From: Fluviicola chungangensis
GTDB taxonomy: Bacteria > Bacteroidota > Bacteroidia > Flavobacteriales_D > Crocinitomicaceae
Length of the DNA: 64,000 bases
Assembly: GCF_007558725.1 (NCBI RefSeq)
Contig: NZ_VLPL01000002.1
Location: 434,001 to 498,000, forward strand
Reading direction: 5' to 3'
Each line of letters starts with the position of its first letter. Position 1 is the first letter of the stretch. Positions 18,144-27,400 of the stretch are shown here, piece after piece. Made by a program: the position numbers and the translations under genes. The notes under the pieces are model-generated. The model did no database searches, was not told the origin of the DNA, and saw only the letters and a program-made list of their open reading frames with translations.

Positions 18144-18884
18144 ATGAGCACAAGAAATAACTGGATTTACGTATCAACCATTCTCATACTGATCGTTTCC
18201 TGCAACAGTCCTAAACAGCAGAAGAAAATCAACGACGGAAAACTTTTTGAAAAACTCAAGGCAGAAAAGGGTTCTCTGAATGCCGATGAACTGTTAAGGC
18301 TGGAACGCGATTTCTCACTCAAACTGTTGGACAAGTACGACTTGTCGGGTTACGATGAGGAAGATACACTGGCTTCCTTCCTAAGGGTTGGTAAAGATGT
18401 TTGGATAGCAAGCTGTTATTTGGAGAATGCTGCGGAAACACATTACCCGTTCTTGCGCTTAACCGAAACAAGGGAAAGAGGATTCAAAATGATCAGTCAT
18501 GGAACAATTCCGATAGCGTATGGGGAATGTGCCTATGAATTGAACAAATTGCTGGTGAGGTCGGGAGAGTATATTTTTCTTTCCCAAAGAAGCAATGGAA
18601 GTACGTATTGTGATGATTCACCCCTGGTATTTCATTTGAATGGAAAGAAAGTTCAAAAAAGCGCTGATTTTGCAGTGGCTGTATGGAATAGTTCCGACCG
18701 GGAAAATAACCCTGCTCAAAGCGATTTCACGATAGAATCCAATACCCCGGAAAGTATCGTGATTCATGTGCATGAAACGACAATTAACACGGAAATTGAT
18801 GAAGAAGTTGGTTCGCGGGACTATGATCTTCGTTTCGGGATCCGGGACAACACCATTTATTTCCGCGATACAGTTTATAATTAG
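18144..18884 (+). CDS. Lipoprotein of unknown function
   Basis: 246 residues. The signal peptide ends in ILILIVSCNSPKQQ, giving a lipobox Cys at about 20. A Lys-rich helix follows (KINDGKLFEKLKAEKGSLN) and then a beta-rich domain with acidic patches (SGYDEEDTLASFLRVGKDVW). I do not recognise a family. It is preceded by an inverted repeat at 18106-18129. The 135-bp gap after it (18885-19019) contains a poorly kept copy of the cagatt/atctg-type intergenic repeat and no gene. Confidence 0.65.
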   Translation: MSTRNNWIYVSTILILIVSCNSPKQQKKINDGKLFEKLKAEKGSLNADELLRLERDFSLKLLDKYDLSGYDEEDTLASFLRVGKDVWIASCYLENAAETHYPFLRLTETRERGFKMISHGTIPIAYGECAYELNKLLVRSGEYIFLSQRSNGSTYCDDSPLVFHLNGKKVQKSADFAVAVWNSSDRENNPAQSDFTIESNTPESIVIHVHETTINTEIDEEVGSRDYDLRFGIRDNTIYFRDTVYN

Positions 18885-19019
18885 TAAGCTCTAAATCTCT
18901 GCATTTGGCACGCAGATTTTAACCTGTCTATATCTGTTTAAATCCACGTGCTTTATAAAAATGGTGAGGCTCTTTCGCAGAGAAAGGGGAGCAAATGTGT
19001 TTTTGCCGGTATTAAAAGC

Positions 19020-19616
19020 TTAGCTTTTTCTCATGCGCAACCATCCTAAAATCCGGGAGTGGTCAATTTCCCATAATCCATCATTAAGTTCCAGGTCAAA
19101 CACATCTCTCGGATGGTCCGGGTTTCCTGCATTCTGCTGGATGATTTCCACTTCATCATCCGTCACTTTTGAGACAATCACCACGTGTCCGTATTCATTG
19201 GAGAGTGTAGCATCCATGATAATTAAATCTCCTACTTCGGGTTTACTCTTACTGGGATTGGAATGTTGGATCAAATCCCGGTCTGAATTCAGCTCTCCGT
19301 CTTTTAATGTTTTATTGAAGAAATCGATGGCATTTCCGTAAGCATTGGGCATTTTGTGTTTGTAATACTCATAATAGTAGCGTTTCACAAATTCCACGCA
19401 TTGATACTTTAGCCCGATATTGTAGCCATCAGGAGAAGTGTTCCTTCCGCTGACATTTCCCATTCCGCCATTATAGTAAACAACCACATGGTTTAAACTG
19501 TCCAGGCGATCACCGATCTGGTAATTCCGGTCAGGAAATTCATTTCTTCTGTAAAGAAAGAATACGCATGCACTTATTGCACTAATCGTGACGAGAAAAA
19601 TGAGCGTTTTTTTCAT
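19020..19616 (-). CDS. CHAP-domain amidase/peptidase, membrane-anchored or exported
   Basis: 198 residues from the ATG at 19616; that start overlaps the TGA of the upstream gene (ATGA) and begins a hydrophobic segment (MKKTLIFLVTISAISACVFF). The CHAP fold is marked by Cys73 in KYQCVEFVKRYYYEYY and His144 in NEYGHVVIVSKV, with GDLIIMDA between them. CHAP enzymes cut peptidoglycan cross-links or glutathionylspermidine-type amides. The close GLKYQCVEFVKRYY match to the glutathionylspermidine amidase-like branch leaves both options open. Translationally coupled to the DUF1990 gene. Confidence 0.8.
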   Translation of the reverse strand: MKKTLIFLVTISAISACVFFLYRRNEFPDRNYQIGDRLDSLNHVVVYYNGGMGNVSGRNTSPDGYNIGLKYQCVEFVKRYYYEYYKHKMPNAYGNAIDFFNKTLKDGELNSDRDLIQHSNPSKSKPEVGDLIIMDATLSNEYGHVVIVSKVTDDEVEIIQQNAGNPDHPRDVFDLELNDGLWEIDHSRILGWLRMRKS

Positions 19617-20194
19617 GGGGCAGAAAGATTTGTTTCTAGGATGCGTTTGACGTTCCTCAATGCTTTTTTGGTGCAATAGGTTTGATAAGGAGCGGAAAAT
19701 ACGGGACCCAATAAGGCGGTCAGAAAATTTCCGGGTTTGGAGAAGGTCCGGATTTTAAAAATTATTTTTCCCTTTCCTTCTTCCAGTATAAAATAGGAAA
19801 TCCCGCATTCTACATGTCCTTGTAGTGTCTCGTAGCTAAAACCGCAACGATTTTCTTCCCGGATAAGGTCTTTGATTCGCACTCCGAAAAGCGCTTTTGG
19901 GGAAAATTTCGGGAAGGGTGGAAGATAAACTTGCTGTAAAATAGTGTCGTTTGCTTTCATCGTTCTCCCTTCATCTCTCCATTGCGGATATCCGGTAAGG
20001 ATGTGATCAGGAAAGATCCGGTAATCGAAAAAAGGATCCAGGTTGATCTCTTCCAACGTTCGTTCGGTCGGAATTTCAATGGAAGAAATTTTTTCGACTA
20101 ACCGGTCCTTTTCATAATGCATGACAGGAACTTTTTTGAGTTCTTCCAGATACTTTTTGAATTTCTTTTTTTGGTTGGTGAAGGCGATCTTCAT
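19613..20194 (-). CDS. DUF1990 family protein
   Basis: 193 residues. The family pattern is clear: FDYRIFPDHILTGYPQWRDE, GRTMKANDTILQQVYLP, KALFGVRIKDLIREENRCGF, SYETLQGHVECGISYF. DUF1990 proteins have an SRPBCC/START-like fold suited to binding small hydrophobic ligands; no reaction is established. No signal peptide. It is followed with a 4-bp overlap by the CHAP gene and lies 26 bp after the SpoIIE phosphatase gene, so these three may be one transcript. Confidence 0.8.
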   Translation of the reverse strand: MKIAFTNQKKKFKKYLEELKKVPVMHYEKDRLVEKISSIEIPTERTLEEINLDPFFDYRIFPDHILTGYPQWRDEGRTMKANDTILQQVYLPPFPKFSPKALFGVRIKDLIREENRCGFSYETLQGHVECGISYFILEEGKGKIIFKIRTFSKPGNFLTALLGPVFSAPYQTYCTKKALRNVKRILETNLSAP

Positions 20195-20220
20195 GAGTTG
20201 GGATTTGCATTAAAATTAAC

Positions 20221-21570
20221 TTATAATCGAATACCCAATACACATACATCATCGATCTGCTCCAGGCTTCCTTTCCAGGCTTCGAAGCGGGCAGAAAGAA
20301 TGGTTTCCATGTTTTTCTCCGTGTTTTCCAACAGCAATTCCTTGAATGGTTTGTAACGGAATTTTTTATTCTTCGGGCCGCCGAACTGGTCGGCAAAGCC
20401 ATCGGTGAAAAGAACCAGTAAATCTCCGCTCTGGCAGGAAAACTCCTGTTGGGTAAACGGTTTCAGATCGTGTGAATAACCCACAGGTTGCCGGTTTGCA
20501 GCACGTTCTTCCAACACATGTCCGGAGATATGGTAAACAGAATTATTCGCGGCGGCGAAAACGTATTTGGTAGCCTTTCTGTCGATTCGCAGGATGGAAA
20601 TATCCATTCCGTCCTTGTATTCGCTGCTTTTTCCTTCTTTATCGAAGGCAGCGATAATTCCCGAACGCAATTCATTAAGAATTTCAGCCGGACTGAAAAC
20701 GCGTTTGTTCTCTACAATTTCATGAAGGAGGTTGATTCCGAGTACGCTCATCAAAGCCCCAGGGACGCCATGTCCCGTGCAATCGCCAACTGCAACGAAA
20801 CGGTAATCCTCGTTTTGAAAGATCCAGTAAAAATCACCGCTAACAATATCCTTTGGCTGAAAATAGAGAAACGAACTCGGGAAGAGCAATTGCATGTTAT
20901 TTTTGCTGGGCAGCAGTGCCGATTGGATGCGTTGTGCATAATGCATACTGTCGAGGATGTCCTTGTTCTTTTCTTCTATGAGATTTTTTTGTTCGGTGAT
21001 GCGCTTTTGAGATTTGAGCATTTCCTCTTTGAAAAACAGGATGATCAGGGATGCAATGATGAATAAAAGGAAGAGATTAACATTTCCGATAATGGCTTGA
21101 ACGGTTTCGGATTGCTCCAGCACGGTAATGAACGGCTTGTGAAAATGCAGCCAGGTAGTGAGTCCGAAGAAAGAAACAACGGCAAAGGCAATAAATCCCT
21201 GGATCGTTTTCCGCTTGTCAAACATCACCGCACTGATCATGCACATGATAAAGAGATAGAAATGGAGGTTGGTTTGCAGTCCATACGTTAGTGTTCCCTC
21301 AATAAAGTAGATAAAACCGCAGCAAATGTGAAAGAAGAAAGCCTGTTCATATTTTTTCCAGCGGATCAGGAAGAAGGTAATCAAACTGGCAACAAAGAAA
21401 AAGCTGTTATTGAAAATTCCTGCCGGCTCGTGATAGTAGAAATAGACCGGGGTGTAGCAGAACATGACTACAGCGGTCAGCAAGGCGATCAGGTTACCGA
21501 TACGGATCTTCCGGTTCAGGGAATCCGGGTTCTCAGTAGTAATTCCGTTGTCGAGTATTGGTGCAATCAT
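20221..21570 (-). CDS. Membrane-anchored SpoIIE/PP2C-type serine phosphatase
   Basis: 449 residues. Six hydrophobic segments span about 25-200, a short coiled coil follows (EEMLKSQKRITEQKNLIEEK, about 185-215), then a PP2C_SpoIIE domain from about 235 to the end. The metal-binding acidic motifs are in place: DIVSGDFYW, AVGDCTGHGVPGALMSV, YKDGMDISI, LFTDGFADQFGG. Such enzymes dephosphorylate anti-sigma antagonists or other Ser/Thr phosphoproteins, here under control of a membrane domain that may sense redox, light or lipid state. A second enzyme with a very similar catalytic end but a different sensor is at 58938-60884. Confidence 0.88.
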   Translation of the reverse strand: MIAPILDNGITTENPDSLNRKIRIGNLIALLTAVVMFCYTPVYFYYHEPAGIFNNSFFFVASLITFFLIRWKKYEQAFFFHICCGFIYFIEGTLTYGLQTNLHFYLFIMCMISAVMFDKRKTIQGFIAFAVVSFFGLTTWLHFHKPFITVLEQSETVQAIIGNVNLFLLFIIASLIILFFKEEMLKSQKRITEQKNLIEEKNKDILDSMHYAQRIQSALLPSKNNMQLLFPSSFLYFQPKDIVSGDFYWIFQNEDYRFVAVGDCTGHGVPGALMSVLGINLLHEIVENKRVFSPAEILNELRSGIIAAFDKEGKSSEYKDGMDISILRIDRKATKYVFAAANNSVYHISGHVLEERAANRQPVGYSHDLKPFTQQEFSCQSGDLLVLFTDGFADQFGGPKNKKFRYKPFKELLLENTEKNMETILSARFEAWKGSLEQIDDVCVLGIRL

Positions 21571-21588
21571 TGCTTCAAATATACCATT

Positions 21589-22329
21589 CTAAAGTAGTTT
21601 TTCCTTCTTCCAGGCAAGAACCTTTACCCCGGGGGAATAATGCACCCGATCAGGCTTATTCTTCAGGTCTATTTCTCCAAACCGATAGGTTGTTTGAATT
21701 TCATTCATTTCGACTTCCAGTAATTCCCATGGAAGGTGATGGATTTCATACATGTAGGTTTTGAGTCCGCGATCCAGGTAAAGACAGTAACGTTCGGTAA
21801 GCCACAGGTCCAGTTCTGTTTTTGGCACCGGCTTATTCGAAACAGTGTATTTGGCAGAGAACCGGAACCCTTTTTTCTTTAGGTTGGAAGTATATTCCTG
21901 GAATATGTTTTTCTGAATCCGGATCATCTTTGCTTTTTCATAAGGTAATCCCGAAAGCAGTTTGGAAAGTTTCGCCGAAACCAGCTTCTGTGCTTCGATA
22001 TTCAAAAAGTAAACACCCGGCTTGTTGTTGTGAGTAACATACGTTCGGATATTGATCTCGTGAAAGTTGGAAACAGGTGAAAAAGCGGGCAGATTTTTCG
22101 GCCGGATCTTTTCCATGGTGAATGCTACGAGCGAGATCCATGCTTCGCCTTCATATGTATCCAATTCAAGTCCCTTTGGAATGAAGGGTTCCAATAACCC
22201 CGGTTCCACTTTCCAATGAAGAAACAAGGCATGATTCCACTCCTGGTAATAGCTCCAGCTTTTGGTTGGGATTGGCCAGGGTCTGTGGGAGACAGATTGG
22301 AACAGGCGCTCTTTGGCGGTTTTGTTCAT
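21589..22329 (-). CDS. DUF2071 (YqjF-like) protein
   Basis: 246 residues from the ATG at 22329; 30 more codons upstream are open but begin in intergenic sequence. Family signs: HRPWPIPTKSWSYYQEWNHA, LFLHWKVEPGLLEPFIPKGL, GEAWISLVAFTM, FHEINIRTYVTHNNKPGVYF. DUF2071 belongs to the acetoacetate-decarboxylase-like fold; no function is established for this branch. It starts 80 bp from the divergent ywbE gene and ends 18 bp before the SpoIIE phosphatase start on the same strand. Confidence 0.8.
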   Translation of the reverse strand: MNKTAKERLFQSVSHRPWPIPTKSWSYYQEWNHALFLHWKVEPGLLEPFIPKGLELDTYEGEAWISLVAFTMEKIRPKNLPAFSPVSNFHEINIRTYVTHNNKPGVYFLNIEAQKLVSAKLSKLLSGLPYEKAKMIRIQKNIFQEYTSNLKKKGFRFSAKYTVSNKPVPKTELDLWLTERYCLYLDRGLKTYMYEIHHLPWELLEVEMNEIQTTYRFGEIDLKNKPDRVHYSPGVKVLAWKKEKLL

Positions 22330-22409
22330 GGATTTAATTCTTACATTGCTTACAGTCAAAAATAGGAAATAGTGCTGATGATTGACCGGATTCTGCGTAA
22401 TTTTAAACC

Positions 22410-22613
22410 ATGAAACCATTGCGAAAAGATATTAAACCTGGAATGCTTGTTCTCTTTGTTCAAAAGAAACACCAGGCAAGCGGAGAATTAACCGAAGGAA
22501 TTGTAAAATCGATTCTTACGAGTGCGCCTTCCCATCCGCACGGGATTAAGATCATGACGGTTGATAAATTGGTTGGAAGGGTTACGGAAATTCTGGACAG
22601 TGAAGTGGATTAA
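22410..22613 (+). CDS. YwbE family protein (DUF2196)
   Basis: 67 residues, the usual length. The conserved pattern is KDIKPGMLVLFVQKKHQASG ... LTEGIVKSILTSAPSHPHGI ... KLVGRVTEIL. The proteins are small, basic and widespread, predicted to form an OB/SH3-like barrel; no function is proven. Single gene, divergent from DUF2071. The 196-bp gap that follows holds two repeats (22653-22758 and 22766-22785) and no gene. Confidence 0.85.
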   Translation: MKPLRKDIKPGMLVLFVQKKHQASGELTEGIVKSILTSAPSHPHGIKIMTVDKLVGRVTEILDSEVD

Positions 22614-22652
22614 GTATGATCCGCTAGATAGCATATGATGCCCATTCCCATT

Positions 22653-22758
22653 TTTACCACTGATGCATTGATATTTGGAAGCGCCTACCGGTCGCTTCTT
22701 TTTCATTTTTAGTGTAGAACTTGGCGAGTCCGGTAGGCTCGCATGAATCTGTGGTAAA
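22653..22758. repeat. Small element with TTTACCAC terminal inverted repeats
   Basis: The ends TTTACCAC and GTGGTAAA are exact inverse copies 106 bp apart. Inside lie two hairpins, GAAGCG...CGCTTC and GCGAG...CTCGC, whose loops CCTACCGG and CCGGTAGG are themselves complementary. A relative with the same ends is at 43903-44058 and a remnant at 32454-32476. It has the look of a non-autonomous MITE-like or structured-RNA element; no coding capacity. Confidence 0.5.
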
Positions 22759-22765
22759 GAAAAAA

Positions 22766-22785
22766 GGGTGCGATTAATCGCACCC
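22766..22785. repeat. Dispersed GCGATTAATCGC palindrome, copy 2 (perfect)
   Basis: GGGTGCGATTAATCGCACCC is a perfect 20-bp palindrome between the convergent ywbE and ALDH genes, where it could also act as a bidirectional terminator. Confidence 0.7.
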
Positions 22786-22809
22786 CTCGTATTTTGAATG
22801 AAAATGATT

Positions 22810-24366
22810 TTACAAATCAAACTTGATTCCCTGTGCCAATGGCAACGAATCGGTGTAATTGATTGTGTTTGTCTGGCGGCGCATGTATACTTTCCATGCA
22901 TCCGATCCTGACTCACGTCCGCCACCGGTTTCTTTTTCACCACCGAAAGCTCCGCCGATCTCAGCACCTGAAGTACCGATATTCACGTTTGCAATTCCAC
23001 AGTCGGAACCAGCCTGGGACAAGAACGCTTCCGCTTCTTTCAGGTTGTTGGTCATAATTGCAGAAGACAATCCCTGAGGAACTCCGTTTTGGAGTGCAAT
23101 TGCATTCTCTACACCACCGGAATATTTCATCAGGTACAATACCGGTGCAAACGTTTCGTGCTGAACAATTTTAAAGCTGTTTTGAGCCTCTGCAATTGCC
23201 GGTTTCACGTAGCATCCGCTTTCATATCCTTCTCCGGAAAGAACTCCGCCTTCAACCAGGATTTTTCCACCTTCTTCCACCACCTGAACCAATGCATTCT
23301 GGTAAGCTTTTACCGCATCTTTATCGATTAGCGGACCTACGTGGTTATTCTGATCCAAAGGATTTCCGATACGCAATTGTCCGTAAGCATTTACCAAGGC
23401 ATCTCTTACTTTATCGTAAACAGATTCGTGAATGATCAAACGACGAGTAGAAGTACAACGTTGACCGGCTGTTCCTACTGCACCGAATACAGCTCCCGGA
23501 ACAACAATTTTCAAATCTGCACTTTCAGTAATGATCACCGCGTTGTTTCCTCCTAATTCCAATAAGTGACGGCCCAAACGTTTTCCAACTGCTTCACCAA
23601 CCAATTTACCCATGCGAGTAGATCCTGTTGCAGAAATCAATGGAACACGTGTATCGTTTGACATTAATTTTCCTATTTCAGCGTCTCCGATCAACAAACA
23701 AGAAACTCCTTCAGGAACTCCGTTTGCTTCGAAAACTTCTTGTGTCAATTTTTGACAAGCGATAGCAGTCAACGGTGTTTTTTCGGATGGTTTCCAAATA
23801 CAAACGTCTCCACAAACCCAAGCTAAAGCAGTGTTCCAATTCCAAACTGCAACCGGGAAGTTGAACGCAGAAATAATTCCTACAATTCCCAGCGGGTGGT
23901 ACTGTTCGTACATTCTATGTCCTGCGCGCTCAGAGTGCATGGTCAAACCGTATAGCTGACGGGAAAGTCCAACTGCGAAATCACAGATGTCGATCATCTC
24001 CTGAACTTCACCCAAACCTTCTTGAAGTGATTTCCCCATTTCATAAGAAACCAATTCACCTAAAGCTTGTTTTTTCTCACGGATTTTCTCTGCTAACTGA
24101 CGAATAACTTCTCCACGTTTCGGTGCAGGAACCATTCTCCAATATTTAAATGCTTCTTGCGCTTTCAATACGATTGCTTCGTACTCTGCCTCCGTTGCCG
24201 AAGCAACAGATGCGATCACTTTTCCGTCAACCGGCGAAACTGAATCGATTTGAGTTCCACGCGTGTTAAACCAATATCCTCCTGTGGAAGCTCCACGGTT
24301 TACCGCTTCAATCCCCAATGTTTTTAATGTTTCTTGTATTCCAAGATCTGTTGCTGTTGCTGACAT
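22810..24366 (-). CDS. ALDH7-type aldehyde dehydrogenase (aminoadipate-semialdehyde dehydrogenase)
   Basis: 518 residues from the ATG at 24366. Catalytic Glu270 in LLELGGNNAVI and Cys304 in GTAGQRCTSTRRL are present, with NAD-site motif SAFNFPVAVWNWN. The C-terminal signature ETGGGRESGSDAWKVYMRRQ followed by NTINYTDSLPLAQGIKF is specific to the antiquitin/ALDH7A1 group. These enzymes oxidise alpha-aminoadipate semialdehyde to aminoadipate in lysine degradation. Together with the saccharopine-type enzyme at 2484-3821 this supports a saccharopine route, although the genes are 19 kb apart. A role in betaine-aldehyde or general aldehyde detoxification is the alternative. Confidence 0.88.
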   Translation of the reverse strand: MSATATDLGIQETLKTLGIEAVNRGASTGGYWFNTRGTQIDSVSPVDGKVIASVASATEAEYEAIVLKAQEAFKYWRMVPAPKRGEVIRQLAEKIREKKQALGELVSYEMGKSLQEGLGEVQEMIDICDFAVGLSRQLYGLTMHSERAGHRMYEQYHPLGIVGIISAFNFPVAVWNWNTALAWVCGDVCIWKPSEKTPLTAIACQKLTQEVFEANGVPEGVSCLLIGDAEIGKLMSNDTRVPLISATGSTRMGKLVGEAVGKRLGRHLLELGGNNAVIITESADLKIVVPGAVFGAVGTAGQRCTSTRRLIIHESVYDKVRDALVNAYGQLRIGNPLDQNNHVGPLIDKDAVKAYQNALVQVVEEGGKILVEGGVLSGEGYESGCYVKPAIAEAQNSFKIVQHETFAPVLYLMKYSGGVENAIALQNGVPQGLSSAIMTNNLKEAEAFLSQAGSDCGIANVNIGTSGAEIGGAFGGEKETGGGRESGSDAWKVYMRRQTNTINYTDSLPLAQGIKFDL

Positions 24367-24448
24367 TCCTATTCGATTAGTTTGTGCAAAATTACACAAT
24401 TTTACCGACTAATAGTTCGTAACTTATGTTAAGCTTTTCACTTACAGA

Positions 24449-27400
24449 TCAATCTTTCAGGATGGAGATCGGCGTAATAGAAACACCCGAACTAAGTTTT
24501 CCGGTAAGTATGTAATATCCGCGGGCAAGACTTTCGGTTGAAACATTCACGGAATGGGTGTTTTCAGCATGTTGTACCAAAAGCACTTTTCCATTGAGAT
24601 CGCATAATTGAAGGTCAATTTCTGCATAATTATTTGCCAGGTCAACCACGAAATAATCGTTGGCCGGATTCGGATAAATACTGATTTCAAGAACATTTTC
24701 GGATAGTGACAAGTCTGAGCAGGCATCCACCAGGATCTGGTCTGTGAACGGACAGCCTTGCATATCCTCTCCGCTGATGTATACGTTAAACATCCCGTTT
24801 GTAGTAATCGTATTAGCAGGAACAAACAACGGGTTGCTGGTGTAATCTGTTCCCAAAAGATTCCAAGTTATATTCTGGAATTGATTCGAATCAGCATACA
24901 ATTGTAGCGGATAACCGCACAAAAGGTCCATTGAAGCAGGGAAGTTAGGAACAAATGGCTCTTCTGTCAATTTGATGACCTCAAATTCCTGTGTAGCGAA
25001 GCATCCCTGGGAATCACGCGTAGTCAGATAACCGGTTACCGTATCGTTCACCGTCAAACTAGCTGTTGCTACATACAATGATTGATTGACGGCGGTTACA
25101 CCATTGAAATTCCATTCGTAGTTGGTAATGTTCGGATCTGAAAAATAAAGATTTGTACCCGGCTGACATTCAAGTAAAAACAACGAATCAATATCGGGAT
25201 AATAAGTTTGGTAAACCACGTAATTAAAGGAATCGAGTAATTGATACTGCGGATCAAACAATTCGAGGGTGAATCCGTTGTTTGGATTTGGTGCAGTAAC
25301 CACGATGAAGTTGTCCTCTATCGGGAAGTATCCCATGTTGGAAATTCCGTTCGTGTGCATAGTATAAGCTAAAGAATCCTCTTGGCTGACATAGTTCAAA
25401 TAAAATATGCTATCCGAAGAGCAAATCCCGAAGATATCCTGGCTGGTCAAACAATGATTGGTCGACAGCTTCAATACAAAACAGCTGTCATAAGAAATGA
25501 CCTCACCATTGAAAGGCAGAACAATCGTGTCGGGAATGTTCCAGTCAAAATTCCTGTTGGAAACGTAAATAGTATTGTTATTCGCATTCACTGTAGGGTT
25601 CAAATTATCGAACCGCAGCCCGAAGTTAATACCATTCACAAGTGAACAATCGGTGTTAACAACAGCAATACCCAAACCGGATTTGCCGGAAGAAACGGAA
25701 TTCCTTAAGCTTTGATAATTATTCGGACGCTTCAGCTTTAAACCGTCATGACTGATTCCTGATAACAGGAATTGATTATTCTTCCAGTATGCGATCTTTC
25801 CTTTTCGCAAGTTGGTTTCTGTTAAAGACAACAGGTTAAACTGGTCGTCTGTTTTTACCAGGAAGCTATTAAAAGGGTTACTTCCCAACGTGATTGGAGT
25901 ACTCAGGATTTGATATTCATGGTATTGATACCAGAATTCATTTAGCAAAAAGTAGCGGTTGTTTGCCGTATCCACTGCAAAATCGTGGATTAAAGACACA
26001 CTGCTTAAGGAGGTATAAGCCAGTTGGGTTTGATTGGAAAAACCGGAGCTCAATGAAAGGTTTGCTCCGAATAAATACGTTCCGGTGGCATTAGTTGGCA
26101 TGGTCACAGTTCCAATCATTGTGGGCATATTGTTCGTAGTTACATTGGCCATATAAGCAAAAGAGTCCGGACCGGTTTGCTTTAGAAAAGAACGGTTACC
26201 TGGAGCATCCGGAAGAATAGCTTGAAAACTTTGCACAAAAGAAAACCCGGGATTCGGAGAATATGTGATATTATAAACATAAACTCCTAAACGGGTACTG
26301 TAAATTAATTTGGAATTGTCAATGATTATTTCATCGACTGCTACATTGTTAATAGTTGGAGGGCTGCCAACAGGGTTGCCGTTCGAGTCAAAGACATATA
26401 TTCCTGCAAAGACATCTGTTACTCGTGCAAAATAACCATTTCCTAAACTGTCCATTGCTCCTGCTGTAAATCGGTTAATAGCATTAGACGTAGTATATGG
26501 ATAGACTTTCTGCCACAGTAGTGTTCCGTTTGAACTGATTTTGCGAACAACTGCTGTGGAGTATATTCCAAAGACAATCTCTTCATAACCATATTCGTAC
26601 AAGTTGTCGTCTTTATCCACCAGGGAACCAACAACAATCATTCGTTTGAATTCATCGTCTAAGCAATGAACAATGGAAGTATTGCTGGCAACAGGGTCCA
26701 GGAAAGTATGTGTTTGAGTAATCGTATCTGCGCACCCATAGCTGCTTTGGTTGATCAGGGTAATTTCTTCTTCACCAGATTGGTAAGAACCTAAAATCGG
26801 AGCTGTTGCTGTGAGCTGGCTGGAAAAACCATTGCCTATGGTGCTTGACCAGGTTTGGGCCGCATTGATCTGGTCATTGACGATTTCTACGGTGTCGTTG
26901 ATCTGAGTTCCGAAAGAAGTGTGGAACATGGCATGAGGATTTTGTACTGTAAAACTCACCAGTTCATACGTTTGAGACGGGCAACCGTTGTAGGCTACTT
27001 CTACTGCAATTTTATTGATATATTCCGGATGTGTGTACTGGAAATTGATACCATACGAATAATTGTAGACTTCCGCTCCGTAATCGGGGTAAAACACCGT
27101 GTTGTTTGGTAGCTGAAAAGTGGAAGTACCAACCGTGGAAACAGTTGAAGGACTGATTGTAGTAGTTGTTGGGAAAGCTGATCCCGGAATGTAATTGTTG
27201 TTTTTGATGCTATAGGTAATACCCGGCTCGCTGGTTGTCAATTGGAATTGAATGCTGTCGGTCGGGAAACAGTAGGTTGGCTGTGAAGTAATGACACTGA
27301 ATGCATTCGCCATTTGTGCCTGTACCGCTACAGGGTAAGTAAAAACAGCAACTTGCGTATCGCAGGCATTGTGTTGTTTGTATTCAATGAACACCGTATC

